A DNA stretch of 12,833 nucleotides from Thermoplasmata archaeon (GTDB lineage Archaea > Thermoplasmatota > Thermoplasmata > Lutacidiplasmatales > UBA184): NCBI GenBank assembly GCA_022749905.1, contig JAKIWU010000026.1:1-12833 (forward strand), read 5' to 3'. How positions within the stretch are numbered: position 1 is the stretch's first letter; each line of letters begins with the position of its first letter. The notes beneath the pieces were generated by a model. That model did no database searches. It was not told where the DNA came from and worked only from the letters and a program-made list of their open reading frames with translations. This document shows, one piece after another, positions 1 through 6,217 of the stretch. A program made the position numbers and the translations under genes.

Positions 1-324
1 GCCGAGGACGACGGTGATGTTCTCGATGTCCCAGCGGCCGAGGTACGCTGCGATGATCGGGCGCCCGGCGAAGGAGGCGGACTCGAGGGCCCGGCGGTTC
101 CGGCTCACGAAGGTCCGGTTGATCCCGAGCTGAAGGAGGTCGGCCCCCTGGTTGGTCGCCGCGGCACGGACGATCTCGGGGCCGTACGGGCTCCCCTCGA
201 GGATCTTCGCGATCTCCGAGAGCTCGCGTGCCCCGAGGAGGCGTCGGTAGGAGTCCGGGCCGAGGAACTCCGGGAGGTACGCCTTCAGGCGCCCGAGGGC
301 ACTCGCGTAGGGGGAGCCGCTCAT
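1..324 (-). CDS. atpC: A/V-type ATP synthase subunit C (partial, N-terminal 108 residues)
   Basis: Only the first 108 codons are present; the gene runs off the left edge. The subunit belongs to the central stalk of the archaeal A1Ao ATP synthase and links the rotor shaft to the membrane ring of proteolipids. The reading starts MSGSPYASALGRLKAYLPE and continues with a helical, Arg/Leu-rich segment. It ends with a Tyr-Leu-Gly-Arg-Trp-Asp-Ile-Glu-Asn-Ile stretch, which resembles the conserved Y..WD..NI region of the V-ATPase C/d family. The start ATG (324-322) overlaps the TGA stop of subunit E in an ATGA arrangement, so translation is probably coupled. The K-E-C order matches euryarchaeal ATPase operons and supports the call independently of the partial sequence. 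Confidence 0.88.
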   Translation of the reverse strand, partial: MSGSPYASALGRLKAYLPEFLGPDSYRRLLGARELSEIAKILEGSPYGPEIVRAAATNQGADLLQLGINRTFVSRNRRALESASFAGRPIIAAYLGRWDIENITVVLG

Positions 325-893
325 CCGTCTGGTTTGGGGGTCCGCGCGAGCTCGAGAACGCGATCCTCGCGCCGGCGCAGGAGCTCGTCGAACGTGAGAT
401 CCAGGCGGCGGGAACCGTCGGCACTCTCCGCAACGAACCCTCCGAGGACCGGGAGAGTGCCCGGGGCCCCGCCGGATCGGCCTACCAGGGCACGGAGGAG
501 CTGGGCGTCCTCCGAGCGTCCGGCGAGGCGCACGGGTTTGCCGAGCCTCCCGAGGGCGTAGGCGTACATCCGCCGGAGCAGCGGGGCGTAGGCGTCGGAA
601 TCAGCGAGATCGCCGAGCTTCGATCGGATTTCTCGGAGCGCTGCTTGGGCCGCGGCCTCGCGCGCCTCGAATACGAGGCGTCGTCCGTCGAGCTTCGCCC
701 GTGCGACCCGCCCGGACCGGACGCGGGCTTCCTCGATGGCGGTGCGACGCCGCGCATCGCGCCCGATGTCCTCGAGCTGGTTCGCGCGCAGGTCGAGGAG
801 CTTCTGCGCCTCGGCCGCGAAGCGCGCCTGTTCCTTGGAGAGGTCCTCGTCCGAGCGACGGCGGACCTCCTCGACGAGGCGCTCCAGGCTCAT
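321..893 (-). CDS. atpE: A/V-type ATP synthase subunit E (peripheral stalk)
   Basis: This 190-residue protein is the E subunit of the peripheral stalk that holds the A1 head stationary against the rotor. Residues 1-95 are a charged, Ala/Arg/Glu-rich helix that begins MSLERLVEEVRRRSDEDLSK and looks like a long coiled coil. Residues 100-185 form the globular head-binding domain, with the typical GG(F)-x-A-x(n)-DLTFDELL ending. The reading frame stays open far upstream, but the upstream part has no family similarity. ATG 893-891 is chosen because it restores the normal family length and N-terminus and lies 14 bases after the stop of subunit K. The stop overlaps the start of subunit C (ATGA). In Thermoplasma-type and methanogen operons E likewise sits between K and C. 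Confidence 0.93.
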   Translation of the reverse strand: MSLERLVEEVRRRSDEDLSKEQARFAAEAQKLLDLRANQLEDIGRDARRRTAIEEARVRSGRVARAKLDGRRLVFEAREAAAQAALREIRSKLGDLADSDAYAPLLRRMYAYALGRLGKPVRLAGRSEDAQLLRALVGRSGGAPGTLPVLGGFVAESADGSRRLDLTFDELLRRREDRVLELARTPKPDG

Positions 894-907
894 GGGACGC
901 CGCGCCC

Positions 908-1132
908 CTATCCGAGGATGCCCTTCAGCAGGATGATGCCGAGCACGAAGCCGATGATCCAGAGCGTCTCGGGAATGACGAAGAAGAAGAGGACGTTCCC
1001 GAACTTCTCGGGCTTTTCCGCATAGATGCCCATACCCGCCGCTCCAATCCCTGACTGGGCAAGACCCGTGCCGATGAGACCGCCGGCAATCGCGATCCCC
1101 GCGGCCAGGGTCTGGTAGTCTGTCGCCGGCAT
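908..1132 (-). CDS. atpK: A/V-type ATP synthase subunit K (c-ring proteolipid, two-helix type)
   Basis: This 74-residue hydrophobic hairpin is the rotor-ring proteolipid that carries the coupling ion. Helix 1 (about residues 8-35) is Gly/Ala-rich. A short polar loop with a Glu-Lys-Pro-Glu-Lys-Phe-Gly motif follows at about 39-45. Helix 2 (about 47-72) carries the ion-binding carboxylate Glu55 in a Pro-Glu-Thr motif. The single-hairpin length contrasts with the duplicated forms of some methanogens. A good ribosome binding site (GGAGGG on the minus strand, 1145-1140) lies 7 bases before ATG 1132-1130. A TATA-like box sits at 1169-1163. It is the first gene of the cluster here, and the opposite-strand DUF169 gene follows upstream, so subunits H and I are not directly upstream. 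Confidence 0.93.
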   Translation of the reverse strand: MPATDYQTLAAGIAIAGGLIGTGLAQSGIGAAGMGIYAEKPEKFGNVLFFFVIPETLWIIGFVLGIILLKGILG

Positions 1133-1162
1133 GGTGAATCCCTCCGCGCGAGAAAGGTTCGC

Positions 1163-1169
1163 TATTTAA
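1163..1169 (-). promoter_or_regulatory. TATA-like box ahead of the ATP synthase operon
   Basis: The minus strand reads TTAAATA in an otherwise GC-rich stretch, centred 34 bases upstream of the atpK ATG. Archaeal TATA boxes lie about 26 bases before the transcription start, so the leader would be only about 8 bases and might cut into the GGAGGG ribosome binding site. Read on the plus strand the same bases (TATTTAA) could also direct transcription towards the DUF169 gene. Identified by position and composition only. Confidence 0.5.
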
Positions 1170-1254
1170 CCCATGCCCGGGGAGCGTCCCGCTCGGCGCT
1201 TCTCGTCGGTGGAGAACGGGAGCGAGGGGCCCCGGCATGCTCCGCAAGGAGTCG

Positions 1255-1270
1255 GTTTCCGAATGGAAAC
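1255..1270. promoter_or_regulatory. Perfect inverted repeat, possible operator
   Basis: GTTTCC-GAAT-GGAAAC is a 6-bp perfect inverted repeat with a 4-base spacer. It lies between the divergent atpK promoter and the DUF169 start at 1311. It could be a dimeric regulator site or a small RNA hairpin in the DUF169 leader. An alternative in-frame ATG for the DUF169 gene (1263) lies inside it. No second copy was noticed in this window. Confidence 0.3.
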
Positions 1271-1310
1271 TGTCATACCCCCCGAGGCCTCGCGAGGTCG
1301 GAGCCACCCC

Positions 1311-2036
1311 ATGTCCCCGAACCTTCACGCGATCGCAGCGCAGCTCACCAAGGACCTCGAACTCGACCGGGCCCCCGTGCAGATCTCGTACCTCGAGGAG
1401 GCTCCAGTAGGAGTGGCGGTACATCCCGGCGGTGCGCCCTCGGTGTGCTCCTTCTTCGCTGAGGGCTCCACGCGGCCGTTCTACGCAGGTCTCAGCGAGC
1501 ACGAAGCCTGCGAGATCGGTGCGTTCGTCCTCGGCGTCGCTCCCGAAGGAGAGGTGGGGGCCCGACTCATGGGAACCGTCGGAACGATGCAGAAGGAGGG
1601 GTATCTCGCGCCGGGCGAGGAGGCGAAGATCCCTCGCAATGCCTCCCCACCGAAGTTCGTCGCCTACGGCCCGCTCGGGTCGCTCCCCATGCCTCCGACG
1701 GACGTTCTGCTCTTCGCACGACCCAAGTCGGCGATGTACGCGATGGAGGCCGCAGGGGGCTCGGTCCCGATGAACGGGCGCCCGATGTGCGCCGTCGTGC
1801 CGACGTTGAACCACGGTGCGCCGATCGCGGTCTCGATCGGATGCATCGGATCGAGGATCTACACGCAGATGGGCGACGACCGGATGGTCGTCGGGATCCG
1901 CGGCGACCACCTCGAGAAATTCGCGAACGACGTGCGACGGATCCGACAGGCCAACGCGACGGTCGCCCGGGACGACACCGCGCGACGCGAGGCTTCGCTG
2001 CACCCGTTCCGGGTCGTCCCGCCTCGCGATCCTTAA
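1311..2036 (+). CDS. DUF169 family protein (COG2043-like), function unknown
   Basis: This is a 241-residue soluble protein. It resembles the DUF169 family, which is widespread in archaea and anaerobic bacteria and has no assigned reaction. Visible family-like features are a Cys46-Ser-Phe-Phe segment, a His64-Glu-Ala-Cys67 followed by an Ile-Gly-Ala-Phe-Val-Leu-Gly block, Arg-Pro-Met-Cys160, and Ser-Ile-Gly-Cys178-Ile-Gly-Ser-Arg near the C-terminus. The four cysteines could bind a metal or cofactor; that is inference. No signal peptide or membrane helix is seen. The frame is open from 1173, with other ATGs at 1173 and 1263. The ATG at 1311 is preferred because family-like sequence begins there and the residues before it are low-complexity. 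Its stop overlaps the stop of the opposing VKOR gene. Confidence 0.8.
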   Translation: MSPNLHAIAAQLTKDLELDRAPVQISYLEEAPVGVAVHPGGAPSVCSFFAEGSTRPFYAGLSEHEACEIGAFVLGVAPEGEVGARLMGTVGTMQKEGYLAPGEEAKIPRNASPPKFVAYGPLGSLPMPPTDVLLFARPKSAMYAMEAAGGSVPMNGRPMCAVVPTLNHGAPIAVSIGCIGSRIYTQMGDDRMVVGIRGDHLEKFANDVRRIRQANATVARDDTARREASLHPFRVVPPRDP

Positions 2037-2533
2037 CGCGATCCCGCGGATTCCGCCGGTACGGAATCGCGCTGCGCGTCGGACCTCTCCTCGGGCTCGA
2101 CCGTCGACCGGCCCTGGAGGACCAGGGCGAGCGCTCCCAGCAGGGCGACCAGATTCGCGAGGTAGGCGGAGAGGCAGACGGGGCAAAACGCCCGGATGAT
2201 CGCGAGCTCGACGTAGGCGAAGTACGCGGAAATCACGACGCCGAAGACGGAAACGAGCGTGAGCCCGAGCAGCAGGTCTCTCCGCCAGGTACGGTAGAGC
2301 GGGACGTCCAGCGCAAGCAGCAGGACGAATCCCGCGATGCCGATCGCCCAATCCGGCACGCCGAGGGTCTTCGAGTACGCGCTCGAGTCGACCTTGGAGC
2401 AGGAGAAGAACGGATTGATGTTGCACACCGACTGCGCTGACGGGTAGAGCGTTTCGTAGGCGGCGAAGATCGAAAGGCCGAGGCCGCCGACGAGCGCGAG
2501 AAGGACGATGGCGTGCAGCGTCTCGGCGCGCAT
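2033..2533 (-). CDS. Vitamin K epoxide reductase (VKOR) family membrane protein
   Basis: This 166-residue integral membrane protein probably reoxidises a thioredoxin-fold partner and passes electrons to a quinone, the job DsbB does in other bacteria. Hydrophobic helices lie at about 6-27, 62-80, 86-110 and 118-140. The loop cysteines Cys37 and Cys45 follow the first helix. The active-site pair Cys117-Pro-Val-Cys120 lies at the start of the last helix, and the Gly-Val-Pro-Asp-Trp-Ala segment at 58-63 is typical of the family. All four redox cysteines are present. The hydrophilic tail (about 142-166) is probably cytoplasmic. The gene starts 4 bases after the DUF929 thioredoxin-like gene, so the two are likely one transcript and one redox pathway. 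Its TAA stop is shared base for base with the converging DUF169 stop. Confidence 0.9.
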   Translation of the reverse strand: MRAETLHAIVLLALVGGLGLSIFAAYETLYPSAQSVCNINPFFSCSKVDSSAYSKTLGVPDWAIGIAGFVLLLALDVPLYRTWRRDLLLGLTLVSVFGVVISAYFAYVELAIIRAFCPVCLSAYLANLVALLGALALVLQGRSTVEPEERSDAQRDSVPAESAGSR

Positions 2534-2537
2534 CGGG

Positions 2538-3677
2538 CTAGCCGAGCTGGTTCAGGTACTGCTGCACGTTCGCATCGTTCGCGACGCTCGTGGGAAGTCC
2601 GTGGTTCAGCTTGACGATCATCGCCTCTAACATGTAGACCTGGGCCGCCATGGCATTCCACGCTGGTCCGTTCGCGGAATCGACCTGCGACTGGACCTGC
2701 GCCGCCGTGAGCGGCGCGCTGTTGGCGTTCGCCGGGTCGACCCTGAGCTGCCCCGGCGAGACCAGGGTGTTGGTATGCACGTAGATCCCTCCGGCCGCGA
2801 CGAATGGGATGCCGCCGCCGGAATCGTACGTGCTCACGTACGCCTGGTCGATACACGAGCTGGTCGCGGGGCTCGAGATCTGATTGTCGTTCGTCGATTC
2901 GGCGACGTGGAAGGCGACGTACTGGCTCTGAACGGAGAGGGTCGCGAGGATGATCTCCGGGGTGCCCGGGTAGACGTCGGTGGTCGACGATCGATCGTAC
3001 TGGATCCCGGATACGGTGCCGAATTGCTGGAGGGCCTTCACGACGGCCCAGCTCGAGGCCGAGCAGTACGGGCACGCCACCGAGCCGTAGAAGAACAGCG
3101 CCGGCTCGCCCCCAATGGTCCACATCGGGTTCGAGGCTTTCTGCCATCCGACCGGAGCCGCGGAGGTTGCGTTCGATAGGGTGGGGCATCCCGCGGCGAT
3201 GGCAGCCACGGTGATGGCTCCGGTCAGAACGAGGCCGAGCGCGACCCCGACGATGGTCGCGTTCCGTAGGGGTAGGTTCCACCGCTCGAGCGAACGGAGG
3301 AGTCCGAAGGCGAGGAGGAACCCCGCTGCGGCCAGGAGGAGCGCGATCCACGGGATCGCCGGGACGAACGTTCCGACCGGTGAAGGGAATGCGAGCGCGA
3401 GCAGGAACCAGATGGCGAAGGCCGGCGCGAGGACGTAGCCGGCGACGGCGAGTCGGGAGTGCCGCTTCGGCTCCTCTGCCTTGTCGCCCTCGCCGCCTTC
3501 GTCGGTCGAAGACCGCCGCTTCGCCTTCGATCGGCGCTGGTAATAGAGGGCTCGGAGAGCGCGACCCGGATCCCCCGCACCTTCGTCCGCCTGAAAGCCC
3601 ACCTTCTCATCGGAAGCGATCCGGGCCCAGTCCCAGCCCTTCGACCGGCGCCTCTCGACGAGATCCCAGTCCACCAT
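2538..3677 (-). CDS. DUF929-type membrane-anchored thioredoxin-fold protein with a cytoplasmic N-terminal domain
   Basis: This 379-residue protein has three parts. Residues 1-75 are soluble, basic and tryptophan-rich (MVDWDLVERRRSKGWDWARI then an ALRALYYQRRSK patch), with a helix-turn-helix-like look. Three membrane helices follow at about 77-97, 104-126 and 139-163. The remaining residues, about 164-379, look extracytoplasmic and resemble DUF929, a thioredoxin-fold family known from Thermoplasmata and Sulfolobales. The redox motif is Cys202-Pro-Tyr-Cys205 after a Phe-Phe-Tyr-Gly strand; Gly-Ile-Pro291-Phe fits the cis-proline loop. Cys164 and Cys275 are extra outside cysteines. Positive charges at 51-75 and 128-138 fit N-in, catalytic-domain-out topology. 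The closely following VKOR gene is the natural electron acceptor, making this a DsbA-like oxidase or isomerase candidate. The start is chosen from the conserved-looking N-terminus; no clear ribosome binding site is seen. Confidence 0.83.
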   Translation of the reverse strand: MVDWDLVERRRSKGWDWARIASDEKVGFQADEGAGDPGRALRALYYQRRSKAKRRSSTDEGGEGDKAEEPKRHSRLAVAGYVLAPAFAIWFLLALAFPSPVGTFVPAIPWIALLLAAAGFLLAFGLLRSLERWNLPLRNATIVGVALGLVLTGAITVAAIAAGCPTLSNATSAAPVGWQKASNPMWTIGGEPALFFYGSVACPYCSASSWAVVKALQQFGTVSGIQYDRSSTTDVYPGTPEIILATLSVQSQYVAFHVAESTNDNQISSPATSSCIDQAYVSTYDSGGGIPFVAAGGIYVHTNTLVSPGQLRVDPANANSAPLTAAQVQSQVDSANGPAWNAMAAQVYMLEAMIVKLNHGLPTSVANDANVQQYLNQLG

Positions 3678-3737
3678 CGCCGTCGGCTCGAGAGCGGCGG
3701 CTCCTACTTCTCCCTTTACGTGGCGCGCCGGGCGCCC

Positions 3738-3743
3738 CTTAAG
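3738..3743 (+). promoter_or_regulatory. TATA-like box of rnz
   Basis: CTTAAG is the only AT-rich patch in the GC-rich divergent region 3678-3766. Its centre is 26 bases upstream of the rnz ATG (3767). That spacing would put the transcription start at the ATG, giving a leaderless message, a common arrangement in Thermoplasmatota. No ribosome binding site is seen before the ATG, which agrees. Confidence 0.45.
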
Positions 3744-3766
3744 CCCCTCGTCTTCTCCCTCGCGCG

Positions 3767-4669
3767 ATGCAGCTCACGTTCCTCGGAACCGCCGGCTCCT
3801 GGCCGACGAAGGAGCGATCGGCGAGCGCGATCGCCCTCGATACGGAGCGGGAGCTCGTCCTCTTGGATTGCGGCGAAGGCACCCAGCGTCAGTTCTTCCA
3901 TTCCTCCCAGTCCTTCATGCGGGTGCGCCGGGTCTTCCTGACCCACTTCCACGGGGATCATTTTCTCGGCCTCCCGGGACTCATCCAGAGCATGAGCCTC
4001 AACCACCGGACCGAGCCCCTCGACATCTACGGCCCGCCCGATTCTCGAGAAATCGTGGAGCGCGTCCTGCAACTCGGTTACTTCACGCTCCGCTTCCCAG
4101 TCACCATCCACCCTCTCGCGGGGGGCCAGTCCGTGGATCTGAACGGGTACACGGTGCGAACCTCGACGGCCGAGCATCCCGTCCCCGCCCTCGCGTACCG
4201 GCTCGACGAGGGACCCAAGCGCGGACGGTTCGACGGAGAACGCGCCCGGGCTCTCGGGATCCGAGGCGCAGACTTCGCGCGCCTCGAGGCAGGCGAGTCC
4301 GTACGGGTCGGCAATGCGGTCGTCCACCCGGGCGACGTGCAGGGGCCGACCCGGGAGGGTCGCTCGGTCGTCTACTCCGGCGACAGTGCGCCCTCGGACG
4401 CCATCCGCAAGCTCGCCGAGCGCGCGACGCTCCTCATCCACGAGGCCACGGCCGCGCAGGACCTCGAACGCGAAGCGAACCAGTGGGGGCATTCCTCCGC
4501 ACGCCAAGCCGCCGAGCTCGCTCGAGCAGCGGGGGTCCAGAGCCTCTTCCTGACCCACTTCTCCTCACGCTACAAGGAGACCTCGCTCCTCGAGGGAGAG
4601 GCGCGGGTCGTCTTCGAGGCGTCCCACGCGGCTCGGGACCTCCTCGACCACACGATCCGCCAGCCATGA
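3767..4669 (+). CDS. rnz: Ribonuclease Z (tRNA 3'-processing endonuclease)
   Basis: This 300-residue metallo-beta-lactamase-fold enzyme cuts the 3' trailer from precursor tRNAs in the cytoplasm. The zinc-binding motif reads Thr-His60-Phe-His62-Gly-Asp64-His65. Further ligands are His137 in the Glu-His-Pro-Val-Pro-Ala-Leu motif, Asp206 in Tyr-Ser-Gly-Asp-Ser, and His264 in Leu-Thr-His-Phe-Ser-Ser-Arg-Tyr. The family HEAT motif (225-228) and a Gly-His-Ser-Ser-Ala segment (241-245) are also present. The N-terminus MQLTFLGTAGSWPT is a standard family start, and the length is normal for the short tRNase Z type. A TATA-like box suggests a leaderless transcript. The stop overlaps the hutI start (ATGA), so both genes are probably co-translated. 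Confidence 0.95.
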   Translation: MQLTFLGTAGSWPTKERSASAIALDTERELVLLDCGEGTQRQFFHSSQSFMRVRRVFLTHFHGDHFLGLPGLIQSMSLNHRTEPLDIYGPPDSREIVERVLQLGYFTLRFPVTIHPLAGGQSVDLNGYTVRTSTAEHPVPALAYRLDEGPKRGRFDGERARALGIRGADFARLEAGESVRVGNAVVHPGDVQGPTREGRSVVYSGDSAPSDAIRKLAERATLLIHEATAAQDLEREANQWGHSSARQAAELARAAGVQSLFLTHFSSRYKETSLLEGEARVVFEASHAARDLLDHTIRQP

Positions 4670-5922
4670 TCCGCGCCGAGTTCCTGATCGAGGGAATCAA
4701 CGACCTCGCGAGTCTCGCGACGGGACCGATCCCGCGCGTCGGCGCGTTCGCCGAGGAGCTCGGGCGCATCGAGAACGCATCCCTCGCGATCGACGGAGGG
4801 AGGTTCGCGTTCGTCGGGACCGCCCGGCGCGCCCGACGGGACGTGCGGCTTCGTTCGGGAGGACGAGCGATCGACCTCGGGGGCGCTTGCGTGGTCCCGG
4901 GATTCGTTGACGCGCACACCCACCTCCTGTTCGCCGGCGACCGAAGCGATGAGGTCGAAGCGAAGGTCCACGGTGCGAGCTACGTCGAGATCGCGCGCCA
5001 CGGTGGGGGAATCGCCTCCACCGTCCGCAGGACGCGAGCGGCGACCACGTCGGGGCTCTTCCGCTCGGCGAAGGACCGCCTCCTCCGGATGCTTGCGAAC
5101 GGCACGACGACGGCGGAGGTGAAGAGCGGCTACGCGCTCACGCACGCCGGCGAGCTGAGGCTGCTTCGACTCGTCCCGCGGCTCGCCCGCGCGACCGGGA
5201 TGCGTCTCGTCCCGACGTACCTCGGCGCGCACGCCGTTCCGTCGGGCCCGAAGGGCTCCCGTGCCCGCTATGTCCATGAGATTCTCAGGCGCACTCTGCC
5301 CGTCGTTGCTCGGCAGAAGCTCGCGCGATACTGCGACGTGTTCTGCGAGCCCGGGTTCTTCTCCGTCGGGGAATCTCGGAGAATCCTGGGCGAAGCCCGC
5401 CGCCTCGGACTCGGGCGGAAGGTACACGCCGACGAGTTCGCCTACACCGGAGGAGCCCTGCTCGCGGCGTCGATGGGCGCGGTCTCCGCGGAGCATCTCC
5501 TGGAAACACCCCGCGCGGACTGGAGGGAGCTCCGTCGCGCGGGCGTCACCGCGGTTCTCCTACCGGCCACTCCGTTCACCTCGATGGCGCGTCGACGGAG
5601 CCCCGGGCGCGAGATGATCGATGAGGGCCTGAGCGTCGCCCTCGGAACGGATCTCTCTCCGAATTCGTGGATCGAGTCGATGCCGATCGTCCTCGCGCAC
5701 GCGGTCTATTCGGCCCGACTCACGCCGGCGGAGGCGATCGTCGCGTCGACGGTGAATGCGGCCCACGCCATCGGTGCTTCGACGGAGTCTGGCGTCATCG
5801 CCGTGGGGCGATCTGCGGATTTCGCGGCGTTCGATCTATCTTCCGTGGACCGGATTCCCTATCGGTATGGTTCCCGTCCGAGCGCGGTCTACCGCCGAGG
5901 AATCCGCGTTCCTTCGACGTGA
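4666..5922 (+). CDS. hutI: Imidazolonepropionase (histidine degradation)
   Basis: This 418-residue amidohydrolase opens the ring of 4-imidazolone-5-propionate to N-formimino-glutamate, the third step of histidine breakdown. The metal site is visible: Asp-Ala-His84-Thr-His86 after Val-Pro-Gly-Phe-Val, His254 in His-Ala-Asp-Glu-Phe, His277 in Ser-Ala-Glu-His-Leu-Leu-Glu, and Asp329 in Gly-Thr-Asp-Leu-Ser-Pro-Asn-Ser. Family motifs Val-Lys-Ser-Gly-Tyr (152-156) and Thr-Tyr-Leu-Gly-Ala-His-Ala-Val-Pro (184-192) are present. The reading frame extends far upstream inside rnz, but ATG 4666 gives the standard length and N-terminus. It overlaps the rnz stop by 4 bases. No hutH, hutU or formiminoglutamate-processing gene lies in the window, so the rest of the pathway must be elsewhere if it operates. 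Confidence 0.95.
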   Translation: MIRAEFLIEGINDLASLATGPIPRVGAFAEELGRIENASLAIDGGRFAFVGTARRARRDVRLRSGGRAIDLGGACVVPGFVDAHTHLLFAGDRSDEVEAKVHGASYVEIARHGGGIASTVRRTRAATTSGLFRSAKDRLLRMLANGTTTAEVKSGYALTHAGELRLLRLVPRLARATGMRLVPTYLGAHAVPSGPKGSRARYVHEILRRTLPVVARQKLARYCDVFCEPGFFSVGESRRILGEARRLGLGRKVHADEFAYTGGALLAASMGAVSAEHLLETPRADWRELRRAGVTAVLLPATPFTSMARRRSPGREMIDEGLSVALGTDLSPNSWIESMPIVLAHAVYSARLTPAEAIVASTVNAAHAIGASTESGVIAVGRSADFAAFDLSSVDRIPYRYGSRPSAVYRRGIRVPST

Positions 5923-5935
5923 ATGCGCCCCTACA

Positions 5936-5944
5936 TTCAAATAG
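5936..5944 (+). promoter_or_regulatory. TATA-like box before the 71-residue gene
   Basis: TTCAAATAG is an AT-rich patch just after the hutI stop. Its centre is about 38 bases before the ATG at 5979, which predicts a start near 5966 and a very short leader. A GGTGA ribosome binding match lies at 5964-5968, 10 bases before the ATG. This suggests the small gene has its own promoter rather than relying on readthrough from hutI. Confidence 0.45.
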
Positions 5945-5978
5945 GAGGGCTCTCCTTGCCGCCGGTGAAGGTGCCCAC

Positions 5979-6194
5979 ATGGCCGAGCGAATTGGAAAGG
6001 AGCAGATCAAGCGAGAGAAGGGATACCTGTACTACCTCGGTAAGGATGGGTACCTCTGGAAGACCCCCACGAAGCTCAACAAGAGCGGTCGGAAGGGACG
6101 AGTGGGGACGGAGAAGGTTACGCGTGCGAACGGTTACATGTATTTCCTCGACAAGAAGGGCTACGTCGCGCGCGCCCGGATGAAGAACGCGTAG
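5979..6194 (+). CDS. Small basic protein with an internally duplicated GY-[LM]-Y-x-L motif, function unknown
   Basis: This 71-residue, lysine-rich, probably cytoplasmic protein begins MAERIGKEQIKREKGYLYYL. Residues 12-30 and 48-66 are two copies of one motif: KREKGYLYYLGKDGYLWK and TRANGYMYFLDKKGYVAR align without gaps and share Gly-Tyr-x-Tyr-x-Leu-x-Lys-x-Gly-Tyr. Each copy looks like a beta-hairpin. A basic linker (31-47) joins them. The style is that of a conserved small archaeal protein, and I cannot assign a role; nucleic-acid binding is a guess from the charge and aromatics. The frame is open upstream, but ATG 5979 is preferred because the repeat architecture starts there and a GGTGA site and TATA-like box precede it. 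Two hairpins follow the stop. Confidence 0.8.
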   Translation: MAERIGKEQIKREKGYLYYLGKDGYLWKTPTKLNKSGRKGRVGTEKVTRANGYMYFLDKKGYVARARMKNA

Positions 6195-6207
6195 ATCCGC
6201 ACGGATC
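6194..6207 (+). other. Short hairpin at the stop codon of the 71-residue gene
   Basis: GATCC-GCAC-GGATC is a 5-bp perfect stem with a 4-base loop, beginning at the last base of the TAG stop. It lies 10 bases before a stronger hairpin at 6218-6245 and may be part of the same 3'-end structure. Confidence 0.35.
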
Positions 6208-6217
6208 GGTCGTTCTC

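Noticed and set aside
894..2426. Upstream 511-codon extension of the atpE reading frame
   Set aside because: It crosses atpK, the divergent promoter region and the DUF169 and VKOR genes, and is compositionally biased with no family similarity. ATG 893 gives the normal subunit E.
3868..4665. Upstream extension of the hutI frame inside rnz
   Set aside because: It is a Pro/Arg-rich frame shadow of rnz. The true start at 4666 overlaps the rnz stop and gives standard hutI length.
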